Origin: Symbiodinium natans
Lineage: Eukaryota > Sar > Dinophyceae > Suessiales > Symbiodiniaceae
DNA length: 64,000 bases
Assembly: GCA_905221605.1 (NCBI GenBank)
Contig: CAJNDS010001112.1
Location: forward strand, 3,164,992 to 3,228,991
Direction: 5' to 3'
A program made the position numbers and the translations under genes. Position 1 is the first letter of the stretch. Each line of letters starts with the position of its first letter. The notes below the pieces were generated by a model. The model was not told the origin of the DNA and did no database searches. It was given only the letters and a program-made list of their open reading frames with translations. Positions 51,886 through 61,916 of the stretch are shown piece by piece.

Positions 51886-52377
51886 GTGGCTCGTTCTTTT
51901 GGCCAGACAGATCATGGTAGATGGCAGAAGTCGTTCAGAAGCGCCGGGTCCCAGAATCAACACTTCATTCATACGTTGTCCCGTTGGGAAGGGCCGGGGG
52001 AGTCGGGACAAGATTGGGCATGGGCCAGCATACCCTAAACACTAAACTGGCACACCCACCCAACTCCTATGGAATCCCAAGACAAAAGATGACAGAAGAG
52101 AGTGGCGCCAGGGCCTCATGACCTCTGGGGGCAGGTTTCTGATGCCCTGCCAGCCCCTTCGCCTCCTGCTGGCTGACCTCATGCCGTACTTTCCTCGGCA
52201 GGCTGAGGATGTTTTAGGGGTAAAAAGTCCGCAAAGTCTGCGAGAGCAATAGAGTGGTCATTCTATATGAAGGAGCATCTCGAGACGTGATCAATTTGGA
52301 GGCTTTTGCCTTGGCGCTGCCAAGCATCGGGTTTGCAGGTTTTTTCTCTGCAGCATGACCTAAACCATAAACCTTAC
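51886..52377. other. Unassigned stretch after the array
   Basis: About 490 bp of mixed sequence. No gene or repeat was recognised. Confidence 0.35.
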
Positions 52378-52557
52378 AGTTTAGGGTTTAGGGTTTAAGG
52401 TTTAGGGTTTAGGTTAGGGTTTAGGGTTTAGGGTTTAGGGTTTAGGGTTTAGGGTTTAGGGTTTAGGGTTTAGGGTTTAGGGTTTAGGGTTTATAAGGTT
52501 TAGGGTTTATAAGGTTTAGGGTTTATAAGGTTTAGGGTTTAGGGTTTAGGGTTTAAA
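52378..52557. repeat. Telomere-like TTTAGGG array with TTTATAAGG inserts
   Basis: About 23 units of TTTAGGG. Three units near 52490-52530 are the longer GGGTTTATAAGG form. Confidence 0.95.
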
Positions 52558-52586
52558 CGCCTGCTTCAGCAAGTGCGAGGGTCGAA

Positions 52587-52625
52587 ACCCAAACCCCAAA
52601 CCCTAAACCCTAAACCCTAAACCCT
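52587..52625. repeat. Telomere-like CCCTAAA array
   Basis: About five CCCTAAA/CCCCAAA units, facing a TTTAGGG array 127 bp further on. Confidence 0.9.
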
Positions 52626-52751
52626 GGCCCACACACCTGTTTCCACTTACGACCCCCGCAACTGCCAGGTCCCGGGCCGACCTCGGCCGGAAGGGACGGT
52701 CGCCTCGACAAGCTGAGTGTAGATGCGAATGAGCAGTCTAAAGGAATCCTG

Positions 52752-52898
52752 GGGTTTAGGGTTTAGGGTTTAGGGTTTGGGGTTATTAGGGGTTTATAGG
52801 GTTTATAGGGTTTAGGGTTTAGGGATTCACATATACACACCCATAAAGGAATCTTAGGAGGGGAATCCATAGTTTTTTGGTGGGGTTTAGGGTTTAGG
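52752..52898. repeat. Telomere-like TTTAGGG groups
   Basis: TTTAGGG and GGGTTTATA units with short unique inserts. Confidence 0.85.
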
Positions 52899-53096
52899 GT
52901 TGGTGGGGGGGCCGCGCCGATCAATGCACAAGTCTTTGAATTCAGAGGCGTCCTCCAACGGAGTTCTCACCAAGTTTTTGCTACTAGGCGGAACCTACGG
53001 CGAAAAACTCCATAACCTGTTTACGCTGACACACAGTGCCATCTTTGCGTTTGCTCTTTGCGCAGTTCCGCCTAGCACAGTGTCACCCTTGTTACA

Positions 53097-53560
53097 TAAC
53101 CCTAAACTCTAAACCCCAAACCCTAAACCCTAAGCCCTGTGCAAGAATGACACGCGCAAATCGAGAAGTGTAAGAGCTGAAACCCTAAACCCTATAAGCC
53201 CTAACCCCTAGGAACCCTACAAACCCTGCAGAAACCCCATAAACCCCATAAACTCTGTAAAAAATCATAAACCCTCTAAACCGTAAACCCTAAACCCTAT
53301 AAACCCCAGAAACCCTAAACCCTATAAACCCACAAACCCTATACATGCCCTATATAAACCCATAAAACCCTATAAACCCTGCAAAACCCATAAACCCCAT
53401 AAACCCTGTAAAAAACCCTATAAACCCCATAAACCCTACAGCCTAAACCCTACAAAACCTATGTAAACCCTGTAAAAACTCATAAGCCCTATAAACCCTA
53501 TAAAAACCCTATACACCCTATACACCCCTATATAAACCCTATAAAGCCTGCAACACCCCA
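53097..53560. repeat. Degenerate CCCTAAA / CCCTATAAA block
   Basis: About 460 bp dominated by AAACCCTATAAACC, AAACCCTGTAAA and related 9-10-mers, with no coding potential. Confidence 0.9.
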
Positions 53561-53909
53561 TAACCCCAAAACTGCGCTTGGTGTTGGCAGCCCGAGGCTT
53601 GCCGTTTGACTCCAGCGGCACACCCGTCTGCGTAGGGACATCGCCGCCGGGTCTCAATGTTCTCCCCTTTATTCTGCAACTAAGATGCCATTAGATGTGT
53701 ATGAGTCATAGATCAAGCAGAAAAATGTCGGAGGTCGAGGTTTTTGGGTATGGTTTGGTATGATTTTGGTGCTCAGGTTCTGCGGCGACCCCTGTGGCAG
53801 GAGGGAGGTGCCCTTGTAATCTAAAAAATGGCCGCAAGTGTGGCCCGCACAAACCACGCGGTGGGGCAGAGGCGCTTCATCCCCGCTTGAAAAAAGCCCC
53901 CGGGCTGCT
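53561..53909. other. Unassigned stretch
   Basis: Short minus-strand frames (53436-53857) of unknown type. Nothing recognised. Confidence 0.3.
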
Positions 53910-53999
53910 GAGGGTTTATAAGGGTTTATAAGGGTTTATAAGGGTTTATAAGGGTTTATAAGGGTTTATAAGGGTTTATAAGGGTTTAGGGTTTAGGGT
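53910..53999. repeat. AGGGTTTATA decamer array ending in TTTAGGG
   Basis: Seven consecutive copies of the 10-mer GGGTTTATAA, then two TTTAGGG units. A homogenised telomere-like variant. Confidence 0.95.
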
Positions 54000-54110
54000 A
54001 GAACCCGACAGAACCTCTAGAGTTTCTCGGCAGGGCCCCCCCCAAACCTGCCCCAGATTTTGCAACATTCACACACACACACACACTCTTAGTAGTAGAG
54101 TAGATAACCT

Positions 54111-54157
54111 TTAACCTTTTTGGGTTAACATATTCCCCTTATAATCCCAAAGGTTAA
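54111..54157. repeat. Short inverted repeat
   Basis: TTAACCTTTTTGGG (54111-54124) and CCCAAAGGTTAA (54146-54157) pair with two bulged T residues. Possible MITE relic, next to a CA microsatellite (54070-54086). Confidence 0.5.
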
Positions 54158-54305
54158 CCTTTAAAACCCCTAGGTACTGGACAACACACACACTTGCAGG
54201 TTGCTGTTACATATAAGGGAGGGGGGGGGGGGCCTCAAAACCCTAAAGACTAAACCCCATGGGGACTCTGAAATCTGCCTCGGGGAGTTACAGGAACTGC
54301 TCTGA

Positions 54306-54341
54306 GAGGGTTTAGGGTTTAGGGTTTAGGGTTTAGGGTTG
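54306..54341. repeat. Telomere-like TTTAGGG array
   Basis: Five TTTAGGG units. Confidence 0.9.
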
Positions 54342-54451
54342 AGACCCCACCCAGAAATGACTGCTAAGCCAGTGTGCGCCGCTGCGTGTTTTCCGGATCT
54401 CTTGCAGGATGGGCCCGGAACCGGGCACCCAGCAAACCCCTGTGGGTGCTG

Positions 54452-54533
54452 CTTGGAGGTTCTTAGGGTAGCTAAAGTAGGGCTAGAAGTATGGCAATTC
54501 TACTTTATCACTACTTATAACCCTACTTATAAG
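54452..54533. mobile_element. MITE, CTTGGAGGTTCATGGGT family (partial copy)
   Basis: Left end CTTGGAGGTTCTTAGGGTAG and a core (ATGGCAATTCTACTT) shared with the copy at 60891. The right TIR is not recognisable. Confidence 0.45.
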
Positions 54534-55780
54534 CGAGGGATGCAGGTTGCACAGTATAGGGGCTTTTCAGTAGGGCTCACTGCCGACCCCCCACACCGCC
54601 TCACGCAACATGCAGCGGATCGCGAAAAGCTGGGCAGGGAGCGGGCCCTGTGCTCTTGTGTTCCACTGTGGCTGATTTGGAAATGCTTTCATTGTTCTCT
54701 GGCCCTATAATATAGCCCACATAACCCACATAAATGTAATTGTCACGCGGCCCCAGCGATTCACCGGTGCTATACCTATACCCTAAACCCAAGCTGTGCT
54801 GACACCCCGAACCCTCCCGCCCCATAGAGAGTCCCAGACACGGCTGAGAGCATGGCTCGTAGAAGAAGCACGCGCAAGCAGAGCCATTTCTCTTATTGCT
54901 GTTCTCTTGCTGCAATTTTTTGGGTTTAGTGGGTAGGGTTCATCCTTCAAAAAGGGTCGCTCTCACAGGCTCTGAGCCCTAAGAGATTTGCCTTTCTTGG
55001 CTCGAGCAGTTGAGAGCAGCATGCAGGGCAATGCACCTCGGAAGTTAGGGTTTAGGGCTTCGGGTTTCGGGTCCAAAACGGTTTACGGGTTTATAGGGTT
55101 TAGGAATACTTGCGTGCTGCCGAGCGCACAGATCCTTCGGAGAGCCTCAAGGGACCAGCCGAAAGACCTGCTGGCGGCCCAGCATCGTTCGAGCACGCTT
55201 TCTCTTCAAACTCTAAACGCGGCTGAAAAGAATCCGTGCTTGCCTCGTGCGAGTGTGCGAGTCAAAGCCCGGCTGAAAAAACGTTTCTACCATGGTAAAA
55301 TACATTGTGCCCAACAGAGCTTTAAAAACACACAAACAAGCCACGGTTCTTGCAGGTGTTCTGATGTTTCTGATTGATTCAAGGATGTGCCTGCGCGAGC
55401 CTGCGAAAGCAAGGGTGCTCGCTTTCGGGCGTTCCCATGTAGTCTTCTTAGAAACCGCTCACACTTGTCGAAGGCGTCCACACTAAATCTTGGTGGTTCG
55501 TTTCAGGGCCCCGCCATGTGCGAGCTTTCAACGGGGAATCCCAGCCTTGCAGCAGATCTCAAAGATTTAAGGCGCACAATTTGTTGATGAACCAAATTTC
55601 AATAGGAAATACGTATACATCTATTCATTTCTATATGTATACATCTACTCATTTCTATTTAGTTATTTATTCACCTATCCGGGCTCTTCCTGGCTGCCTC
55701 GCGCATTTTTTGCGGGCCAGCAAGATCTAGGCCCTGTGTGTGGGCAGCTCTCTGAGTTATCATGGGTGTTGCGGTTCGGT
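54534..55780. other. Unassigned stretch
   Basis: Mixed sequence with short frames and CATCTATTCATTTCTATA words at 55616-55672. One piece near 55130-55190 is exon-like (RRASRDQPKDLLAAQHRSS) but unrecognised. Confidence 0.3.
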
Positions 55781-55789
55781 TCGCTTCGG

Positions 55790-56100
55790 TTTGGGTTTAC
55801 TAGGGTTTACCTCAATGATATACCGTGCGGTTCGGTTTGGGTTTTCCATGGTTTGCCACGGTGTGTAGCCAGTTAGGCCGCTGCGGAGTGGGGGTGGGGG
55901 GGGGGGGGGCTGGGACTGGATGGGACTGGAAGGGGGGAGGGGGGCTGGTGTGGACGGAGAGGGGCTGGATGGGAGGGAGGTGGATGGAGCGGAGGGGGCT
56001 CTTCTGGATGGGGCGGCGTTTAGTTGGAGAGGGGCTGGGTGGCCCTGGATGCCGTTCGGTACGTTCGGTTCGGTATCGGTTCGATGCGGTAAGCGGCAAA
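55790..56100. repeat. G-rich tract flanked by TTCGGTTCGG words
   Basis: About 160 bp of G-runs (55886-56045: GTGGGGG..., GGATGGGAGGGAGG, GGGGCTGG) lie between GCGGTTCGGTTTGGG-type words on the left (55771-55845) and CGTTCGGTTCGGTATCGG on the right (56049-56090). The plus strand could form G-quadruplexes. The opposing long Pro/Ser frame on the minus strand is compositional. Confidence 0.65.
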
Positions 56101-56467
56101 AGCATTGTTGAAACGCCCATGGTTGTGATCCCTCTGGATACCTTATATCTGTAATTGGAAGCCGAAAATGGGCGTATAATTCAGAGAACCGAAACGTCGC
56201 TTTCGTGCGTTTCAGGTCCCTTTTCTTGATTTTGGGATGTGGGCTGCGGCGTTTGCAAAAGATCCGCATAGCGCCGTGGGACACAAAGTGCTGAACATGC
56301 ACATATGTGTATGGATAAAAAATATAATATGTATATGTTTGTGTATACGTACTTTTTCAGTTTGTCTATACATAATATCGAGCAGATATACCATATCCTA
56401 TCCACAACATACAAAGTACAACATTTTTCATTGTCATGGGTTAGAAGCCTGGCTGTCAGAAGAGCAC
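56101..56467. other. Unassigned stretch
   Basis: AT-rich with TATGTATA words. No gene was recognised. Confidence 0.35.
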
Positions 56468-56541
56468 CCTAATCCTAAACCCTGAACCCTAAGCCCGAAA
56501 CCCTAAACCCTGAACCCTAAACCCTGAACCCTAAGCCCGAA
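56468..56541. repeat. Degenerate telomere-like block (CCCTGAACCCTAA)
   Basis: Alternating CCCTAAA, CCCTGAA and CCCTAAGCCCGAAA units. Confidence 0.85.
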
Positions 56542-56748
56542 ACAATCTAGGTTTTCCATTGAGGTCGCCATGCCGCCTCGTCGGCCAGGCACCTTGTGCC
56601 TTTTCGACGCCTGCTACCCCTTGTTTGCAGCTATGGCTTCGGGTTACCCTAAATTGAGGGCTAAGGGTTGAGGGTAGAAACCCTAAACCTGTATGAACCG
56701 CATAGGGTTTAGGTGCGAACGATGTGTGGAGGCTCGAGGACTCGGATT

Positions 56749-56861
56749 CGGAGTAGGCCCTTGTTAATTATTCCCCTTCTTTAGGGCCTAGTTTCCCTTT
56801 TGAACCCCCTTGAATCCAAAAAGGGCACCCTTTTTTATTCCAAGGTTACTCTTGGGTCTAG
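56749..56861. mobile_element. Dispersed short element, AAAAAGGGCACC family, copy 1
   Basis: Shares CGGAGTAGGCCC at the left, a core ending CCAAAAAGGGCACC + TTTTTTATTCC, and GGTTACTCTTGGGTCTAGAG at the right with the copy at 61431-61542. Non-coding, ~113 bp. Confidence 0.6.
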
Positions 56862-58255
56862 AGTACGGGGTAGCCCTAAACCCTAAACCGGTCTAGGTAC
56901 CTGCAACTTGAAAAACCCGCTCGGGGCTTGGATAAAGCAGGTGGCAAGTACAAGGGCCTCGTGCACCGCAACAAGAGTGATGCCCTCGCCTCAGTGGCCA
57001 TTAGGGTTGGGGGTTTAGGGTTCAGCAAATAAAAGGGGTTCAGGGTGGAGGGTTCAGTAGGGTGCAAAATGTGGTCTTCGAAGCCCGCCGAAGCCCTTGT
57101 CTGGGAAAGCCCCAGCCTATGTGTAGGGGTCATTTATAGCGGAGTAAGACGAAGAATCCCCCTTCTGGGGGTCCCTCCTTATCCGAAATCGACCGCCACA
57201 CACTTGAGATGAAAGTGCGCGAAAGGCCAACCCGTGGAACCCTCTTTTTTTCTGCTCTTGGTGTCATAGAGTTTAGGGTTTCGGATTCCGGGTTTAAGTT
57301 TTAAGCTCCCAGTTCCGGATTGCAGCAACCGGGGCTTCGAGGTTCGAGGGCGTTCAGCTTGGAGCTTTAGCTTGCCGACCCGTGGGAGTCGTCTCCTGAC
57401 AGCCCCCTGCTCTTAGCAAAGACCACATTCAAAGGTGCCTAAAGGTGCTCCACCCTAAATGGTAAACCTTAAGCAGCCCTACTTAGCCAAGGCGGCGCTG
57501 GCGAAAGAAGCCTCCGAGCGCGTGGCTTCGGACGAAGTTGAAACGAACTCCTAGGAGCCCTAGGGCCCTGTAGCGTTGCGGCTTATATGGTTTAGGGCTC
57601 AGTAAAAGGGTTTTGGAGTAAAGACGCAGAAGTAGATTAAATACAAATATTCGTTCACAAATGAGGCTATATTCATCTTCAGATATATATATATATATAT
57701 AATGTGTATGTGCGGTTAGGCTTTGCACGCTTCTTGGACGGGTAAGCCAATTGAGGGGAGGTGACGAAGTGAGGCCGGCCACCTCCTGTTTTTGCAGTTG
57801 CCCTTGTCCAAACGCAAGCCTGAGCGCCAATGCCCAATCCCAAGAAGGTTGGGGGAGCGAACCCTCCCAAGCTGCTTCTCAGAGTTCGGTTGTGAGAAAA
57901 CGAATCCCTTTGCCCCCCCCCGCACCCCCTTGAGCCAACTGCGCAAAGCCGAAGACGAGCCGGGACCCGTCGAGTTTGGATGTTTCCTCCAGGATAATGT
58001 ACACCATAGTCATAGCCCATCTTGCAACCCGGATACATCCCTTCTTTGGGGGCCTTGAGGTATCGTGCCCTACCCCTCGAACTCTCCTCCTAAACCTCTT
58101 GGGGTTTGATCCTTCGAGATGGCGAGGAGTAATAAGGGGTTTAAGGTCGGATTCGGGTTGCGGGTTTTGGGGCTGCCAGGCAAGGAAGCAGCAGGAGGAA
58201 ATGGTGAAGAGGCGCTTTCGGGCGGGCCAAGAAAATTGCTAAAGGAACGCTGTGT
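56862..58255. other. Unassigned stretch
   Basis: Contains scattered telomere-like words (56875, 57001, 57270), a TA tract (57682-57702) and several GC-rich frames on both strands (57480-58060). No family was recognised. Confidence 0.35.
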
Positions 58256-58260
58256 GACGA

Positions 58261-58368
58261 CACACACATCTCATTCTTACTCACTCTTACTCACTCTTAC
58301 TCACTCTTTCTCATTCTTGCCCACTCTTACTCACTCACTCACTGTTACTCACTCACTCACTCTCGCAG
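58261..58368. repeat. CTCACTCTTA microsatellite
   Basis: About ten units built on ACTCACTCTT/ACTCACTC, ending in a CTCTCGCAGG acceptor-like site. Confidence 0.9.
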
Positions 58369-58474
58369 GTGACTTGAGCGTCGGTCAGTTCTCAAACAGG
58401 CGATCCCTTCTTTGGGCCCCTGAATTCGGACGTCCCGTAAGTTCTTACAGTAGGGTGCCCGGCCCTTAGCCCCA

Positions 58475-58550
58475 TATCCCCCTTGTACTACTGTAGCAGT
58501 CCTTAATGGGGATTATAGTATCCCCGATTAGAATCCCTATTCAGGACGGT
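58475..58550. mobile_element. MITE-like element, TTCCCCCTTATAC family (degenerate copy)
   Basis: CCCCCTTGTACTACTGTAGC + AGTCCTTAATGGGGATTATA, with an inverted partner ATCCCTATTCAGGACGGTC at the right. Resembles 60482-60572. Confidence 0.45.
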
Positions 58551-58659
58551 CAATCCCAAGGTACGGCAAAAGCCACTCTAGGCTAAGCTTGGCTGTGGGC
58601 AGGGCCGCTGCGCGGAAGCAGAAGGAGTTGATGGCAGCCCCTGGCAAGCTTTTTGGGGA

Positions 58660-58693
58660 GAGGGTTTGGGGTTTAGGGTTTAGGGTTTAGGGT
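58660..58693. repeat. Telomere-like TTTAGGG group
   Basis: Four units with a leading TTTGGGG. Confidence 0.85.
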
Positions 58694-59671
58694 GAACAAA
58701 AACCGAGTCGGGTTTACGTGCTAAGGTTTGGTAGTGGGGCCTGTACTCTGAGATCTAGTTAGATCCTGAACTTGTTTGGGGCATGATGCAGGTCCTTTTA
58801 AGTTCGCATGCCGTGCAGGTTTCCCTTCAGCACTTGTCCTTGCGTTCTTTCTGCTTTGGTTTTCATATTTGGCAGCGGCCTCAGCTTTGGCAGCTTCGGT
58901 GTTTCGGGTATTGTCAGTTTTTTGCTGCGTTCCGTCCGTTGGCTGAAGGCTGCTCTTTCCTTTGAGGCCTGCACGAAAAGGCACCAGAAATGCAGTCGCC
59001 ATTCACCAAGTCGGGCATGGAAACGCGGCCGGTCAGCCGAATTCACACGGTTTGCGTTTGCCACAAGATCACGGCATGGCCAACAAGTTTGGATGCAAGC
59101 AAGACTTGGCATGGCGCCACAGCGGCATGGCGTTGGTGTCCGTCGCGGTCATCTGCTTAATTCCTAGCAAGCGTGTGAGCTTCGGGCGCAGTGGAAGCAA
59201 CACCTGACCAACAAAGCTTTGGCTTTTGTAATTGCCTACTCATGGAGCCTTTTTTTTGGACATGCTTGCACCAACCACAAGCCAGCAGCAACCCTGCCGC
59301 CTATGAGCTGCCAGGACCGAAACGGCTTGGGCACGGAGGTTGTGGACCCGGAGGAGGTGGCGCCGCATTGGGTTCAGGGCCCTCACTACTGTACGCCAAG
59401 AAGACGTGACAGAAACCTTAAACCCTCAACCCCCCGGCAATCTCTGCATACGCCCACCATGGAGCTGGTAGGCCCTCTCTTCACATCTGAAGCCCTAAGC
59501 CCCGAAGCGCCTAAACCCTCGAAACCCGAACATAGATGAACCCTGCACTCCCATTTCAGGCGGGTAGCTTCCCTCATAGATCCCGCAAAAAACCCTCAGA
59601 GCCCTTCTAGTGCCCTTATCAACCCTCATAGCAGCCTTATACAACCCCCCCCCCCCCACGCACGTGAACTT
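58694..59671. other. Unassigned stretch with exon-like frames
   Basis: Both strands are open at 58720-59170. The minus frame contains a helical Ala/Glu/Lys run (TEAAKAEAAAKYENQSRK, near 58900) and the plus frame a hydrophobic one. No domain was recognised and no strand can be chosen. Confidence 0.25.
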
Positions 59672-59730
59672 GTCCCTAAACCCTAAACCCTAAACCCTAA
59701 ACCCTAAACCCTAAACCCTAAACCCTAAAC
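59672..59730. repeat. Telomere-like CCCTAAA array
   Basis: Eight perfect units. Confidence 0.95.
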
Positions 59731-59778
59731 TGTCCTTTAAAACGAGGGGGTTTCCTTTCTTCTCTTGTGCCTTTGCAG

Positions 59779-59819
59779 GAGAAGAGGCAGAGGATCCTCA
59801 ACCTGATGATGGGAGGCCG
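59779..59819 (+). CDS. Candidate micro-exon between opposed telomere-like arrays
   Basis: A strong acceptor (TTTCCTTTCTTCTCTTGTGC then CTTTGCAG) precedes GAGAAGAGGCAGAGGATCC..., which reads EKRQRILNLMMGGR and is followed by a GGCCG|GTGCC donor-like site. The island sits between a CCCTAAA array (to 59730) and a TTTAGGG array (from 59836). Confidence 0.4.
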
Positions 59820-59835
59820 GTGCCAAAAAGGGCGT

Positions 59836-59947
59836 AGGTTTAGGGTTTGGGGGTTTGAGGGTTTGAGGGTTTGGGGTTTAGGGTTCAGGGTTTGAGGAAA
59901 AAGGGTTTGAGGGTTTAGGGTTTGGGGTTTGAGGGTTTAGGGTTTAC
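59836..59947. repeat. Telomere-like TTTAGGG/TTTGAGGG array
   Basis: About 13 units mixing TTTAGGG, TTTGGGG and GTTTGAGG. Confidence 0.9.
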
Positions 59948-60481
59948 TAGTGGCTAGGGGGTTGAGGTCCAGGGGCGTGGGGATTTAGGGGGCCTCGGGT
60001 ATTCTTCTGCTGTCTGCACAGGCACGGAATCACTTTGCAGGTTCGGAGCAAACAGGACTGTCAGGAATAGACTTGGGTTATGAGCTCGGCATCACTTCCA
60101 CCCGGGTTGCCGTGCCTCGTATCTTATTTCCTGGCAAACAAACTCTAGGAGCTTTCTCTGGTTTAGATGCTCCAACTTGTTTCCGAAAGAGATGCGCCGG
60201 CCTGGTCCAATCCCGAAAAACTTCCCAAACCTCCTCGAAGAAAACCTAGATGGAAAGTTGCAACCCTTGAGCTCCTAATCTTCCCAAACCGCCGCAGGCA
60301 GAAAAGGTGACATCATGAAGTTCTTCCAGGCTTTGGCTTCGGGTGCACGGCAGAATGTGTGCCCTTGCAATTGCCGCGACCCAGGCTAGGGGCTCTGGAC
60401 CGCGGCAATCCTTCAACTGAAAAAACCAACATTGCACGAAATAAGCCCCTGTTTCAATCTAGTTGGGCCCCTGAACATGGA
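59948..60481. other. Unassigned stretch
   Basis: No gene or repeat was recognised beyond a short minus-strand frame. Confidence 0.35.
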
Positions 60482-60572
60482 ATGTTCCCCCTATACTAAC
60501 AGTCTTTCATAGGGATTATCGTGCCCCCTCTGATCATCCCTAGTAAGGACTGTTAGTATAAAGGGGGAACAT
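60482..60572. mobile_element. MITE, TTCCCCCTTATAC family (best-preserved copy)
   Basis: The left end ATGTTCCCCCTATACTAACA + GTC...AGGGAT is matched by the inverted right end (ATCCCTAGTAAGGACTGTTA + GTATAAAGGGGGAACAT), with two small gaps over ~35 bp. The whole element is 91 bp, nearly all TIR. TGAACAT occurs on both outer sides (60472-60478 and 60572-60578) and may be a 7-bp target duplication. Confidence 0.65.
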
Positions 60573-60890
60573 GAACATCCCAACCCTAAACCCTAAACCC
60601 TCTGGAAGCGTATTGTTGGTGCTCTGAATGTCGTGCGCTGCATGCATCATGCACCCTGAGCACTGGGCACAGGCATGGCGTCGTGGTGCAACGCAGCAGC
60701 GCAAGGACAGCGGGACGCTTCCCAGAGCCTGAAGCCTGAAGCCTTTGGAATTTGTGCTTTGCTTGTAGAATGTTCAAAGGACTGTTACACATCTTTGTTA
60801 TGGTTCTTAGAGGGGTATGGGTTTAGGGCTCGCGTATGTGGGCTTAGGATTCCCGAGCGCTTGCTTGGTGAGATTTCGGGGTGTTACTTA
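60573..60890. other. Unassigned stretch
   Basis: Begins with a short CCCTAAA group (60583-60600). Otherwise nothing was recognised. Confidence 0.35.
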
Positions 60891-60992
60891 TACCTGGAGG
60901 TTCATGCATAGTTATAAGTAGGGTTATGAGTATGGTCATTCTACTTACAGCCCCCACTTAGGGTACTTATAACCCTACTAAACCTCCAAGTG
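60891..60992. mobile_element. MITE, CTTGGAGGTTCATGGGT family
   Basis: Left CCTGGAGGTTCATGCATAGT + TATAAGTAGGGTTATGAGTA; right inverted TACTTATAACCCTACTAAAC + CTCCAAG. About 100 bp, non-coding. Confidence 0.6.
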
Positions 60993-61430
60993 CACAGAGT
61001 GTCCTGTGAGGGTGTGTTGCTCCGGAGCATTCAGGAGACGAAGATCCGCGAGCGCGAAATTGGATGGCGAGCCAACTGCGGCGGAAGAGCACCGACCTTA
61101 GTCAGAAGCCTAATCTCTGAGGCCCTAAGCCAAGAAACCGGGGTCCTACACAAAAAGCACAAAGCAGCAGAACGTCCAGCCAGCAGAACGCCGGCCTTTG
61201 ATGTCGCTGCCGAAACGCTCGATTTTGCAACCTGACTTGCCTTGCGAAGTCTGCCCCTCACTTTGCAGACTTTACCGGAGTATCTCTCGTTTGGCTGCAG
61301 CAGATCAATCTGCATCGAAGAGCAAGCTTGGGGAATGGAGACGAAGGGGTTGCTTCAGTTCTTGTGTGCCCTACCTTGCAGAAAGCTGAGGACCCGAGAC
61401 CTTTTCAGCAAAGCATTCGGCATATTGAGA
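60993..61430. other. Unassigned stretch
   Basis: Both strands open for 60-95 codons (61031-61436). No domain was recognised. Confidence 0.3.
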
Positions 61431-61542
61431 GTCTAGGGCCCGGAGTAGGCCCTGATTTCATTTTTTGGTTTGGGTTCCCTTATTAATCCCTTTAAACCAA
61501 AAAGGGCACCTTTTTTATTCCCAGGTTACTCCTGGGTCTAGA
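61431..61542. mobile_element. Dispersed short element, AAAAAGGGCACC family, copy 2
   Basis: Left TCTAGGGCCCGGAGTAGGCC and right GGTTACTCCTGGGTCTAGA are imperfect inverted repeats; the core is shared with 56749-56861. Confidence 0.6.
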
Positions 61543-61562
61543 GCGCAGGATCCAGAAAGCAT

Positions 61563-61910
61563 AAACCCTAAACCCTAAACCCTCCTGTTCTCCTCGAAAG
61601 GATCCGGACCTTCCTGGCGGCTGCTCTTCCATTCGGCTGCCAGCTCCTCAGTTGGCCAAACTGTCGAGTTTGCTAGGAGGGTCCTGGTTCTTCTTAACCC
61701 ACTCAAGGGGCTTATGAGTGGGTTATCAGTGCAGTGTTAAGTGGTTGAAATAAAAGTACCACGAACCTCCAAGTGCCTGTCCAAAAACTTCCTCAACCCG
61801 TACCTCAAGATCTGCACTAAGCCCTCGCTCCAGCCACAGATTCGGTATTCAGAGCGGTTTAAGGTTTAGGGTTCAGGGTTCAGGGTTTAGGGTTTCGGGT
61901 TTCGGCTTCA
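61563..61910. other. Telomere-like groups around unassigned sequence
   Basis: CCCTAAA group at 61563-61583 and a degenerate TTTAGGG/TTCAGGG group at 61859-61905. Between them, GAACCTCCAAGTG (61766-61778) resembles a right end of the CTTGGAGGTTCATGGGT MITE family. Confidence 0.5.
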
Positions 61911-61916
61911 GGGAGT

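Noticed and set aside
55760-56302. Pro/Ser-rich minus-strand protein of 180 residues
   Set aside because: Most of it is the translation of the G-rich tract.
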